Assembly: GCA_019119575.1 (NCBI GenBank)
Contig: DWWT01000002.1
Coordinates: 62,001 to 126,000, forward strand
Direction: 5' to 3'
Source of the DNA: Candidatus Enterocloster excrementipullorum
GTDB taxonomy: Bacteria > Bacillota > Clostridia > Lachnospirales > Lachnospiraceae
Length of the DNA: 64,000 nucleotides
Part shown: one piece after another, positions 54,303-63,347 of the stretch
Layout of the letters: each line of letters opens with the position of its first letter
Position numbering within the stretch: the stretch's first letter is position 1
Translations under genes and position numbers: made by a program
The notes under the pieces: generated by a model
Seen by the model: only the letters and a program-made list of their open reading frames with translations
What the model was told of the DNA's origin: nothing
The model's database searches: none

Positions 54303-55480
54303 ACGGGAGGGAGAAAAAAACCGGTCTTCTGTTTTCCATATGCATTTCTTTCTTTTTCATGGCCTGCCTGTCATGGCTATGGCTTTATACCTGCCGGCAG
54401 GCCGCCTATGAACCCATTTCCGCGTTCTGCCGGATTATGGTGGAAGCCAACCCGGAAACCGAGCAGCAGGTATTTTCCGCGCTCAAAGAATTTCACGCCC
54501 TCACCGGGCCGGAAATAGCCGGAGACCGTTTTCTGGCATCGTACGGGTACACCGTCCGCGAATTCTGCAAGGGCTATCCGCTCCCAGCTCTCGCCCTCTC
54601 CTTTGCCCTGCTCCTGGCCATTCTCTGCGTATTTCTCATAATAATCCTGCGCACAGACAAAAAGAACCGCAGGCGGATTGACGGGCTGACGGATTATCTG
54701 GAGCAGGTCAATGCGGACGCAGGCGGGACAGTCCTGCAGATGCGGGAGGACGACTTCTCCCGCCTTCAGGACGAGCTGTATAAGACGGTCACAGCGCTCC
54801 GCCAGACGCGGGAAGACGCGGTGGCTGCCAAAAAGCGCTTCGCGGAAAATCTGGAGAATATTGCCCACCAGTTAAAGACCCCCATTACAGCGGCCTGCCT
54901 CTCCCTGGAGCTCATGAAAAGAACATACCCCGATGCCCATGCAGAGCAGATTGAAAAGCAGCTGGGACGGCTGAACCGTCTGGAAGAATCTCTTCTCACG
55001 CTCTCTAAGATTGATGCGGGCACGCTGCCATTTTGCCGGACAACCGTTGACATTTATACGGCGCTCACTCTGGCGGCGGAACATTTGAGCGGCCTGCTGC
55101 AGAAAGAAAATGTCTCCGTTTCGATTCTGGATAACGGCTGCGTGGAATTTTCCGGTGATTTGGAATGGACCATGGAGGCTCTTATCAATCTCCTGAAAAA
55201 CTGCATGGAACACTCGCAGCCTGGCGGGACTGTCCACTGCGATTACTCCGAAAATCCTCTGTATGCCCGGATCCGGATTTGGGATGAGGGCTCAGGATTT
55301 GATCCTGCGGACATCCCGCACCTGTTTGAACGGTTTTACCGGGGCAGGCGCGCTGCGGGAAATGGCATCGGAATCGGTCTGGCCCTCTCCCGCTCCATCT
55401 TTGCACTGCAGAATGGGACGATTGCCGCCTATAATCGTGAGGAAGGCGGCGCCTGTTTCGAAATACGGGTGTATTGGTAA
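54299..55480 (+). CDS. Sensor histidine kinase
   Basis: A 393-residue kinase with helices near residues 9-30 and 100-120 and a short extracytoplasmic loop of about 70 residues. The H-box is ENIAHQLKTPITAACLSLELM near 195. The N-box is LLKNCMEHSQP, G1 is DEGSGFDPADIP and G2 is GNGIGIGLALSR. It pairs with the response regulator at 53631 and, by position, with the ABC transporter that follows. The small sensor suggests the transporter or a membrane-bound ligand may supply the signal. Confidence 0.94.
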   Translation: MNGREKKTGLLFSICISFFFMACLSWLWLYTCRQAAYEPISAFCRIMVEANPETEQQVFSALKEFHALTGPEIAGDRFLASYGYTVREFCKGYPLPALALSFALLLAILCVFLIIILRTDKKNRRRIDGLTDYLEQVNADAGGTVLQMREDDFSRLQDELYKTVTALRQTREDAVAAKKRFAENLENIAHQLKTPITAACLSLELMKRTYPDAHAEQIEKQLGRLNRLEESLLTLSKIDAGTLPFCRTTVDIYTALTLAAEHLSGLLQKENVSVSILDNGCVEFSGDLEWTMEALINLLKNCMEHSQPGGTVHCDYSENPLYARIRIWDEGSGFDPADIPHLFERFYRGRRAAGNGIGIGLALSRSIFALQNGTIAAYNREEGGACFEIRVYW

Positions 55481-55589
55481 CTGTTCAGACGGCAGATACA
55501 TGTACTGTCACTGGGATGTCACTTTTCTCTGCTATATTAAATTTAGAGCGTGATTGAATAATCCTGCAACAAAGAAAGGGGCGAGCGGC

Positions 55590-56297
55590 ATGGAAATACT
55601 GCGGTGTGAGGGCGTCAGAAAAGTATACGGCCCCAGGGAGAATCCGGTGGTGGCTTTAGACCGCATTGATTTATCCGTAGAAAAAGGAGAATTTGTGGCG
55701 ATCACGGGTGCTTCCGGTTCGGGAAAATCCACGCTTCTGCACATCCTGGGCGGCGTGGACAAACCCACCGGGGGACGCGTTGTCATCGAGGGAATCGATA
55801 TCTCCGCAATGAACCGGACGCAGGCTGCCATTTTCCGGCGCAGGAAGGTGGGGCTGGTCTATCAATTTTATAATCTCATCCCTACCCTTACTGTGCGAAA
55901 AAATATTCTAATGCCGCTCTTGCTTGACAAAAGAAAACCGAATCCGGCTTATTTTGACCAGATTGTGGAGGCGCTGGGCATTGCCGATAAGCTGGATTTT
56001 CTCCCCCATCAGCTGTCCGGCGGGCAGCAGCAGCGGGCAGCCATCGCCCGCTCCCTCATTTATCGTCCGGCCCTCCTGCTCGCCGATGAGCCCACAGGAA
56101 ATCTTGACCGAAAAAACAGCAGAGAGATTGTAGACCTGCTGAAATTGTCAAACCGGAACTTCCATCAGACGATTCTCTTGATTACCCATGATGAAACAAT
56201 CGCTTTGGAAGCGGACCGCATTGTGACAATAGAGGACGGACGCATTATCAGCGATCTTTCCCGCAATCCGGCCGGACAGCGTGACAACATCCTTTAG
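55590..56297 (+). CDS. ABC transporter ATP-binding protein (MacB/BceA type)
   Basis: A 235-residue ATPase of the LolD/MacB/BceA class. It has Walker [17 protein letters not shown] near 42, signature LSGGQQQRAAIARSL near 143, Walker B LLLADEPTGNLD near 167, and the H-loop LITHDETIA. ATG at 55590 is the true start; the earlier ATG at 55554 lies in the leader. It works with the FtsX-type permease downstream, most likely against an antimicrobial peptide or in lipid-linked cargo removal. Confidence 0.94.
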   Translation: MEILRCEGVRKVYGPRENPVVALDRIDLSVEKGEFVAITGASGSGKSTLLHILGGVDKPTGGRVVIEGIDISAMNRTQAAIFRRRKVGLVYQFYNLIPTLTVRKNILMPLLLDKRKPNPAYFDQIVEALGIADKLDFLPHQLSGGQQQRAAIARSLIYRPALLLADEPTGNLDRKNSREIVDLLKLSNRNFHQTILLITHDETIALEADRIVTIEDGRIISDLSRNPAGQRDNIL

Positions 56298-56364
56298 CAG
56301 CGAGGCCTCTTGGCAGAGGCATTCTTTAACAGGAACGCCCTTTAAGGGAAACGGAGGTACCCCC

Positions 56365-58566
56365 ATGCGCAACGACGATTCTCTCGGATTTATCAGAAAG
56401 AACCCTTCTTTCAGCCTGTCCGCCGTGGCAGCGGCTTTTATATCCGCGCTGTTTCTGTCCCTGCTGTCCGGCCTCTTTTTTAATTTCTGGAATTATGAAA
56501 TAGAGCGCATTGTCTTAGCGGAAGGCGATTGGCAGGGACGCATCACGGGAACCTTTGACGAACCCCCAATACCTGTCATTGAAAATTTCGCCAATGTGGA
56601 GCAGGCGCGAATCAACGCGGACATATCCAAAGGCCGGGAGCTCGTCATCGATATTTATTTCCATAATATGCGGACAATCTATCGGGATATGCCCCTCATT
56701 ACCCAAAAGTTGGGCATTCCGGACAGCGCAGCCTCCTTTCACGAGCTGCTCCTGTCCCGCTATTTGATCCACGACCCCCAGGATCCGGAGCCTCCCCTGC
56801 TGATGGCATTCTTCCTGGCGGTCTTCCTCTTCGTTTCCATTTCCTTGATTTTGATTATCCACAATTCCTTTGCGCTCTCCATGAATACCCGCGTGCACCA
56901 GTTCGGCATTCTTTCCAGCATAGGCGCAACGCCGGACCAGATCCGTACCTGCCTGCTGCGGGAGGCAATGGCTCTCTGCATCGTGCCGATTCTCGCGGGA
57001 AATCTGGCGGGAACCGCGCTCAGTTTTGGAGTGGTGCAGATAACAAATGCGCTTGCCGCTGAAATTCCCGGGCGGCATGAAGCCTCTTTCGCCTATCATC
57101 CGCTCCTGTTTGCAGCCGCCCTTATCGCCTCCCTCCTGACGGTCTGTATTTCCGCATGGCTTCCGGCGAGAAAGCTTGGCAGGCTGACACCTCTGGCAGC
57201 CATACGGGACGCCGGAGAACTGCAGCTCAATACGCGAAAAAAATCTCCTATTTTATCCGCTTTGTTCGGAATCGAGGGCGAGCTGGCCGGAAACGCCCTG
57301 AAAGCACAGAAAAAAGCCCTGCGGACCTCCGCGCTGTCCTTAACGCTCTCCTTTCTGGGCTTTACTCTGATGCTCTGTTTTTTCACCCTTTCCGGCATCA
57401 GCACAAATCACACATATTTTGAGCGATACCAGGACGCGTGGGACATCTTGGTGACGGCACACAATACCGATATAGCGTCCTTTCCGCTGGAGGAAAAAAT
57501 CTCCAAGCTGAGCGGCGCGGCAGACATCGCCGTCTACCAGAAGGCGGATGCGGTGAGCAGGATCCCGCAGGCAGCCATCAGTGACGCGGTAAATAAATTG
57601 GGCGGATTGGAGGCCGTGGCGGGCGATTCTGTCCGTCCGGCACAGAGCTTCTATTCCATCCCCACTTCCCTCGTCATTATGAACGACCGCAGCTTTCAGG
57701 CATACTGTGAACAGACCGGCACTGCGCCGTCCATAACAGGGTGCATTGTGTTAAACCGCATTTGGGACAGCGTACACAGCAATTTCCGGTACAAAGATTT
57801 TATCCCCTACTTGTCGGAAAAGCAGAACACCATCACCCTGCAGAATCCGCAGCAGGCGGAGAGCAGCGCCGTCCTCCCCATACGCGGTTTCGCGCAGGAG
57901 CCGCCGCTTTTAAGGGAGGAATATGATAATTACGCCCTGGCGGTATTTCTCCCCCTCTCCCTGTGGAGCCAGATAGGAAACAGCATAGGGAATGCGCAGC
58001 CGGACACTTATGTCCGCGTACTGGCCAAAGACCGAACTTCCCTCTCCAGCCTTCAGGCACTGGAGGAAGAATTGTCGGAAATACTGGAAGGAACCTGTTC
58101 GTTTGAGACAGAAAACCGCATCCAGGAAAAAGCGGACAATGACCGCATGCTGCGCGGCTACATGCTGTTCACCGGCGCGCTGTGCGCCCTCTTGGCCGTC
58201 ATCGGGCTTGCAAATGTATTTTCCAACACCCTGGGATTTGTGCAGCAGAGAAAACGGGAATTTGCCCGATACATGTCCGTGGGAATGACACCGGAAGGCA
58301 TGCGGAAAATGTTCTGCATCGAGGCGCTGGTGATTGCGGGCCGCCCTCTCTTCATCACGCTGCCCCTCACCCTGATGGCCGTGGGATTTATGATAAAAGC
58401 AAGCTACCTGAATCCCATGGAATTTCTGAAAGAAGCCCCCATTCTTCCAATCACAGCCTTTATCCTGGCGGTCTTTGGATTCGTGGCCCTTGCGTACTGG
58501 CTGGGGGGCAGGAAAATCCTGCGGTGTGATCTGACGGAAGCGCTCCGAAACGACAGTATGGGATGA
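56365..58566 (+). CDS. FtsX-type ABC transporter permease
   Basis: A 733-residue permease with two FtsX core domains. The N-terminal helix (LSAVAAAFISALFLSLLSGLF) leads to an extracytoplasmic region and the first helix triplet near 150-300 (RVHQFGILSSIGATPDQIRTCLLREAM). A large extracytoplasmic domain spans about 340-600, and a second triplet near 610-730 includes KREFARYMSVGMTPEGMRKMFCIEALVIAG. Architecture matches permeases adjoining two-component systems in Firmicutes. The start at 56365 has GGAGGT upstream. Confidence 0.92.
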   Translation: MRNDDSLGFIRKNPSFSLSAVAAAFISALFLSLLSGLFFNFWNYEIERIVLAEGDWQGRITGTFDEPPIPVIENFANVEQARINADISKGRELVIDIYFHNMRTIYRDMPLITQKLGIPDSAASFHELLLSRYLIHDPQDPEPPLLMAFFLAVFLFVSISLILIIHNSFALSMNTRVHQFGILSSIGATPDQIRTCLLREAMALCIVPILAGNLAGTALSFGVVQITNALAAEIPGRHEASFAYHPLLFAAALIASLLTVCISAWLPARKLGRLTPLAAIRDAGELQLNTRKKSPILSALFGIEGELAGNALKAQKKALRTSALSLTLSFLGFTLMLCFFTLSGISTNHTYFERYQDAWDILVTAHNTDIASFPLEEKISKLSGAADIAVYQKADAVSRIPQAAISDAVNKLGGLEAVAGDSVRPAQSFYSIPTSLVIMNDRSFQAYCEQTGTAPSITGCIVLNRIWDSVHSNFRYKDFIPYLSEKQNTITLQNPQQAESSAVLPIRGFAQEPPLLREEYDNYALAVFLPLSLWSQIGNSIGNAQPDTYVRVLAKDRTSLSSLQALEEELSEILEGTCSFETENRIQEKADNDRMLRGYMLFTGALCALLAVIGLANVFSNTLGFVQQRKREFARYMSVGMTPEGMRKMFCIEALVIAGRPLFITLPLTLMAVGFMIKASYLNPMEFLKEAPILPITAFILAVFGFVALAYWLGGRKILRCDLTEALRNDSMG

Positions 58567-58650
58567 ATGGATGCTGTAAAGATTCGCCGGCAGCAGTCTA
58601 AACGTTTGCATTCGCCGCTGTTAATGTACCGTCAATGCTTGTGGATTTGC

Positions 58651-58715
58651 TTGCGCGGCACATGGACCGGCGGTATAATAAAGGCAGGCAAAACTCTCCC
58701 TATGGCTGAGAGTTT
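58651..58715 (+). promoter_or_regulatory. merR promoter and operator O1
   Basis: TTGCGC (58651-58656), a 17-bp spacer and TATAAT (58674-58679) form the promoter. AAACTCTC (58691-58698) and GAGAGTTT (58708-58715) are a perfect inverted repeat with a 9-nt centre, placed just after the predicted start of transcription. This suits autorepression. Confidence 0.72.
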
Positions 58716-58761
58716 GAGATGCCCGCCGTCTGAACGGCTGTGATTTTAGGAGATGATATCC

Positions 58762-59607
58762 ATGCGTGACGCCCTGCTTTCCATTGGCAAAATGGCCGCC
58801 CTGAACCAAATTTCTGTTTCCACCTTAAGGCTGTATGATGAAAAGGGACTGCTTACGCCCTGCTATATTGACCCGAAAACCGGATATCGCTATTACAACA
58901 TCAATCAAAATGCGCGCCTGGACATGATTGTCTACATGAAGGAGCTGGGCATGAGCCTGGCGGAAATCGCCCAGGTGCTGCAAAAAGAAGATATTTCCCT
59001 GATCGAGGAGATTCTCTCCAAAAAGAATGAGCAGCTCCACCAGCAGATGCGGCAGCTGAAGGCCCGGCACGATGCCGTGGAGCGGGCGATTCTGTCCATT
59101 GAGCGATACCGGAAATCGCCGGATACCGGCACTTTTTCCCTGGAATACATTGACCGCCGGTATACATGGGGCATGCCCTGCTCCTATAACTTTTATGACG
59201 ATGACGTCCACAGCTATGAGCGCCTGCTGCGCAAGCTGCGAAAGAATCTGGAGGAGGAGGGATTTTCCCAGATTCACTCCTACAACATCGGCACCTCCAT
59301 CGCCCAGAAGGATTTCGAGGAGGAACGCTTTAAAGCGGCCCATATTTTTATCTTTACCGGCCGCCGGGATCCGATTGGGCAAAAAACCGCGGGGACTGTG
59401 GACAGCGGCATGTACGCCTGCGTTTATCTGGACAATTACGATGACGAGATTGCCTATGCCCGGCGGCTTCTGGCCTACTGCCGGGAAAAGGGCTATCTCA
59501 TCGCCGGAGACTATATCTGCGAGGTGATGACCGGCTTTCAGGTTTTTGACAGCGATCCCCGCAGCATGTTTTTGCGGCTTCAGGTTCCGGTGCGGTTTCA
59601 GAAGTAG
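58762..59607 (+). CDS. MerR-family regulator with GyrI-like effector domain
   Basis: A 281-residue regulator with an N-terminal winged HTH (LSIGKMAALNQISVSTLRLYDEKGLLTPCYIDPKTGYRYYN) and a coiled coil near residues 75-115. The C-terminal GyrI/SRPBCC-like effector domain (MPCSYNFYDDDVHSYERLLRKLRKNLEEEGF, YACVYLDNYDDEIAYARRLLAYC) resembles BmrR/BltR-type drug sensors. The ATG at 58762 has AGGAG 9 nt upstream. Operators at its own promoter and at the next gene suggest that it controls both. Confidence 0.92.
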   Translation: MRDALLSIGKMAALNQISVSTLRLYDEKGLLTPCYIDPKTGYRYYNINQNARLDMIVYMKELGMSLAEIAQVLQKEDISLIEEILSKKNEQLHQQMRQLKARHDAVERAILSIERYRKSPDTGTFSLEYIDRRYTWGMPCSYNFYDDDVHSYERLLRKLRKNLEEEGFSQIHSYNIGTSIAQKDFEEERFKAAHIFIFTGRRDPIGQKTAGTVDSGMYACVYLDNYDDEIAYARRLLAYCREKGYLIAGDYICEVMTGFQVFDSDPRSMFLRLQVPVRFQK

Positions 59608-59680
59608 GCGGCCGGACAGGACTGAGCGCAGCAGTTCAGATGACGGGCAGAAAAAATAGATAAAAATTTCACAAAACCTC

Positions 59681-59711
59681 TTGACTCTCCTGCGGCATGA
59701 GGGTTTAAGCT
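59681..59711 (+). promoter_or_regulatory. MerR-type 19-bp-spacer promoter with operator O2
   Basis: TTGACT (59681-59686) and TAAGCT (59706-59711) are separated by 19 bp, the long spacer typical of MerR-activated promoters. ACTCTC (59684-59689) and GAGGGT (59699-59704) form the dyad with a 9-nt centre, the same spacing as O1 in front of merR. Confidence 0.8.
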
Positions 59712-59754
59712 AAAATCAGCAGATAAAACAAATAAAAAAGCAGGAGGTTTTGTA

Positions 59755-60780
59755 ATGGAGAAGATTAAAGTTGTTCAGTATGGATGCGGCAAAATGGCAA
59801 AGTACACGCTACGCTACCTCTATGAGCACGGCGCTCAGATCGTAGGAGCCATCGATGTTAATCCTGCGGTGGTGGGGATGGATGTAGGAGATTTCGCCGG
59901 TCTGGGGGTTAAAACCGGCATACTCATTTCCGACGACGCCGACAAAGTTCTGGATTCCTGCGATGCCGATGTGGCGGTTGTCACCCTCTTTAGTTTTATC
60001 GGGGATATTTATGAGCATGTGGAAAAATGCGTTACCCGCGGAATCAACGTGATTACCACCTGCGAGGAGGCCATCTACCCCTGGACCACCGCCGCCGCCC
60101 AGATCAACCGGCTGGACGCCCTGGCAAAAGAGCACGGCTGCACCGTGACCGGCTCCGGTATGCAGGACATTTTCTGGATCAATATGGTGGCCATGGTAGC
60201 CAGCGGATGCAACCAGATCAAGAAGATTAAAGGCGCCTACAGCTACAATGTGGAGGACTACGGCCTGGCTCTGGCCAAAGCCCACGGCTGCGATCTGACC
60301 CCTGAAGAATTTGAGGCCCAGATTGCCCATCCGGTTGACTTTGAGCCCTCCTACGCGTGGAATGCCAGCGAGGCCATCTGCAGCAAGCTGGGCCTGACCA
60401 TCAAGTCCATTTCCCAGAAGCATGTGCCCTACATTGTGGACCATGATGTTTACAGCTCCACCCTTGGAAAGACCATTGAGGCCGGCAGATGCATCGGCAT
60501 GTCAGCGGTGGTGACCATTGAGACCTTACAGGGCATCACGATTGAGGAGGAGACCATCGGAAAGGTTTATGGGCCGGAGGACGGGGATCAGTGCGACTGG
60601 CAGATCACCGGCGAGCCCGACACCGAATTCCATGTGGTGAAGCCCGCCACCGTGGAGCACACCTGCGCCACCATCGTCAACCGGATTCCTTCCCTTTTAA
60701 ACGCGCCCGCCGGTTATGTGACCTGCGACCAGCTGGAGCCCCACTGCTATCTCACCTATCCCATGGAGTACTACGGATAA
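59755..60780 (+). CDS. 2,4-diaminopentanoate-dehydrogenase-like NAD(P) enzyme
   Basis: A 341-residue protein with an N-terminal Rossmann fold of the dihydrodipicolinate-reductase type ([24 protein letters not shown]) and a C-terminal domain like that of Ord. [16 protein letters not shown] and [18 protein letters not shown] are shared with the family. The characterised member oxidises 2,4-diaminopentanoate in ornithine fermentation; no other ornithine-degradation genes are in the window, so the true substrate is uncertain. It is probably activated by the adjacent MerR protein. Confidence 0.85.
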   Translation: MEKIKVVQYGCGKMAKYTLRYLYEHGAQIVGAIDVNPAVVGMDVGDFAGLGVKTGILISDDADKVLDSCDADVAVVTLFSFIGDIYEHVEKCVTRGINVITTCEEAIYPWTTAAAQINRLDALAKEHGCTVTGSGMQDIFWINMVAMVASGCNQIKKIKGAYSYNVEDYGLALAKAHGCDLTPEEFEAQIAHPVDFEPSYAWNASEAICSKLGLTIKSISQKHVPYIVDHDVYSSTLGKTIEAGRCIGMSAVVTIETLQGITIEEETIGKVYGPEDGDQCDWQITGEPDTEFHVVKPATVEHTCATIVNRIPSLLNAPAGYVTCDQLEPHCYLTYPMEYYG

Positions 60781-60821
60781 AGGCCAGCACCGGCATGAGA
60801 CATTCTGTCCGCAAAAAATGC

Positions 60822-60849
60822 GCCCCTCCCTGCAGCCGCGTGGAGGGGC
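60822..60849. terminator. Terminator between dehydrogenase and ROK genes
   Basis: GCCCCTCC (60822-60829) pairs with GGAGGGGC (60842-60849). On the minus strand GCATTTTTTGC follows, so it is strongest for the ROK gene. Confidence 0.75.
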
Positions 60850-60876
60850 AAATGGTATTCTTAAACCCTATTCCGG

Positions 60877-62037
60877 TCATCCGCTCGCAGCGCTTCCCAC
60901 GGAAAAGGTTTCTATCTTTTCAATGTAATAATTCTGCATCAGCTTTGCGGCTCCGATAGCCGAACATTCTCGTTTGTATCGGCCCAGACGTATATAGGAA
61001 ATGTCGTTGTCAAAATTATTGTATTTCCGCAGCTTCTCCTCAAAGATATGAATGTATCTGCCGATGTATTCGCCGATGTTTCCGCTCAGGATAATATCGC
61101 AGTCATAGGCCATGCGCAGGTTTGACACCGCAAGCGCCAAATGATCCAAATAGCTCTCCCAAATCTGTCGGTTTTCCAAAACGCCTTGATCCAGGTCTTC
61201 AAAAAACTGTTCCAGATTGCATTCCCCGTTCCGCTTTAGCACCTTTGAAGAACAGTATGCGTCGACACAGCCCCTTTTCCCGCAGTAGCACTGCTTCCCG
61301 TTGGGGACAATAACCATGTGGCCGAACTCGCCGCTCTTATAGTGATCCCCCCGGTAAATATGCCCGTCAATGTAGATGGCTCCTCCCACCGTATCATTCA
61401 GAGAGAGATAAATCGTATTCCGCCCTTTGTCCGTTATCTCCGCATAGGCAGCGTTGTTCGCATCATTGTCAAAGCATGTGTCGTAAGGGATATTATAAGA
61501 AAACTGCCCTAAGCTCATGTTAAATACACCCAACGCATGGGACTGCAGCAAAATCCCCTGGTTCTGGTCTAAAATACCGGGGATTGAAAAGCCGACTCCA
61601 ATCAGCGTATAGCTGTTTCCCGTTCCAAGCTGATTCTTCTTCACAAACTCTTGGACCAAGTCCCCCAACTTCCTATAATATTCCTGTGTATTCTGATAGG
61701 GCAGCCGGCAGGACATGCGATCCAACAGCGTCTGGTTTAAATCCAGCAGAACCATATGTACATGGCGGGCCGTAATTTCCACCCCTATCGTACAGCGCAG
61801 CCCTCCGCATATCGAAAGCGCCTTTGCCTTTCTTCCTCCGGTGGAAGCATATTCCCCGGACTCAAATACCAGCCCGCACTCCATCAGATCCGCAACATTC
61901 TGCAGAACGGTCGGCATGCTGAAGCCCAGGGCCGAGGCGATTTCCTGCCGTGATGTGGTTTTGGCATTCAGGATATACTGCATTGTCCGAATCCGGTTGA
62001 GCCTTTTTATTTCCATGCTTTCACTCGTTGTTTTCAT
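60877..62037 (-). CDS. ROK-family transcriptional repressor
   Basis: A 386-residue protein with an N-terminal winged HTH (RTMQYILNAKTTSRQEIASALGFSMPTVLQNVADLME) and a sugar-kinase-like ROK domain. It includes the zinc-binding GKQCYCGKRGCVDAYCS stretch near residue 246 and SGEFGHMVIVPNG. Such repressors respond to a sugar or sugar phosphate. It faces away from the dehydrogenase and reads in the same direction as the alcohol dehydrogenase and sulfatase upstream, which may be its targets. ATG at 62037 has GGAG 6 nt upstream. Confidence 0.92.
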   Translation of the reverse strand: MKTTSESMEIKRLNRIRTMQYILNAKTTSRQEIASALGFSMPTVLQNVADLMECGLVFESGEYASTGGRKAKALSICGGLRCTIGVEITARHVHMVLLDLNQTLLDRMSCRLPYQNTQEYYRKLGDLVQEFVKKNQLGTGNSYTLIGVGFSIPGILDQNQGILLQSHALGVFNMSLGQFSYNIPYDTCFDNDANNAAYAEITDKGRNTIYLSLNDTVGGAIYIDGHIYRGDHYKSGEFGHMVIVPNGKQCYCGKRGCVDAYCSSKVLKRNGECNLEQFFEDLDQGVLENRQIWESYLDHLALAVSNLRMAYDCDIILSGNIGEYIGRYIHIFEEKLRKYNNFDNDISYIRLGRYKRECSAIGAAKLMQNYYIEKIETFSVGSAASG

Positions 62038-62209
62038 ACACATCTCCTAACCGCAGCAAACCGCCCGGCACTTCTTTCGAACCAGTTTTCTCCATTTCCA
62101 TTCTACTGCCGCTTATATATAAAGGCATTTATCAAAGTAATCTTAACATACATTCTATAGTTGTCAAGAAGCAATCCTAATTTTCCCGCTTCCATACGGT
62201 CCCGGTGTC

Positions 62210-63247
62210 CTACCTCTGCACGTCAATCAAAATTTTCATGGAGGTCTCCCGGTTATTGTCGATATATTCATATGCCTGCTTATACTGGGCAAAAGGAAAT
62301 ACCTTGCTCATCAGCGGCTTCAGCGCGACTTTCCCCGCATTTACCAGCTCAATTGCCTTGACATAATCCTCATGCCGGTACATCATGGTGGTATTCAAAT
62401 CCAGCTCGTGGTCATTCAGCACCGCCAAATCCGCATTTGCCATTCCCGCAAACACGGCAACCAAGATAATCATGCTTCCCTTCCGCGCACTGCGGATTGC
62501 CTGGTTGATCGTGGTATTATTTCCTGCGCAGTCATAAATCACATCCGCTTTGTCCGGTCCGAAATTCTCTGTTATGGCGTCATTGAATTCCTTTTTCGCT
62601 GTATTGACGGTAAAATCCGCGCCGCATTCTTCTGCCAGCCGCAGCCGGTAATCCGAGATATCGGACACCATAACCTGTGCGGCGCCCATTCCCTTTGCCG
62701 CCTGCGCTACCAGGTTTCCAATCGGGCCTGCGCCTATCACCGCAATCTTCTGACCAGATACATCCCCTGCGCGGCGAACCGCATGGACGGCCACGGCCAG
62801 CGGCTCAATCATAGCCCCCTCCTCATAGCTCATTGCGTCCGGAAGGGGGGTAACCTTTGATGCGTCCACCGCAAAATACTGGGACGCCGTGCCGGTGGTC
62901 TGGAATCCCATCACTTTCAATTCCTCGCAGAGATTGTACTTGCCATGCGTGCAGGGATGGCAGTGCCCGCAGAACACCTGGGGTTCGATGGTAACTTTCT
63001 GACCGACTGCGAATGTTTCCACGCCTTCCCCCAAAGCTGCCACTTCGCCGGAAACCTCATGGCCCTGCGTCACGGGATAGGAGGTAAATGGGTGTTTCCC
63101 ATGATAGACATGGATATCGCTGCCGCAGATACCGATCCGCTGTATCTTGATAAGTACTTGGCCCGCTTCCGGTTTCGGAATCGGAACCTCCCGGAAGATA
63201 ATCTCTCCCGGCGCAGTCATGACTTGCTGTATCATATTTTTTTCCAT
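62210..63247 (-). CDS. Zinc-containing alcohol/polyol dehydrogenase (MDR family)
   Basis: A 345-residue medium-chain dehydrogenase. It has the catalytic zinc site CGSDIHVYHG near residue 39 and GHEVSGEV near 62, the structural zinc cluster CGHCHPCTHGKYNLCEE near 94, and the NAD-binding GAGPIGNLVAQAAKGMGA near 171. Closest in style to sorbitol or threonine dehydrogenases. With the ROK regulator and the sulfatase it suggests use of a sugar or sulfated sugar. Substrate not determinable. Confidence 0.93.
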   Translation of the reverse strand: MEKNMIQQVMTAPGEIIFREVPIPKPEAGQVLIKIQRIGICGSDIHVYHGKHPFTSYPVTQGHEVSGEVAALGEGVETFAVGQKVTIEPQVFCGHCHPCTHGKYNLCEELKVMGFQTTGTASQYFAVDASKVTPLPDAMSYEEGAMIEPLAVAVHAVRRAGDVSGQKIAVIGAGPIGNLVAQAAKGMGAAQVMVSDISDYRLRLAEECGADFTVNTAKKEFNDAITENFGPDKADVIYDCAGNNTTINQAIRSARKGSMIILVAVFAGMANADLAVLNDHELDLNTTMMYRHEDYVKAIELVNAGKVALKPLMSKVFPFAQYKQAYEYIDNNRETSMKILIDVQR

Positions 63248-63347
63248 ATGGATGCCCTCGTTTCTTGTGGTGATTGTTTTAGTATTTTCCTATTTGTAAC
63301 GTTTATTTTAGAACTTTCCTGTCCTCGCGTTGTCCACAAAAGTTCCA

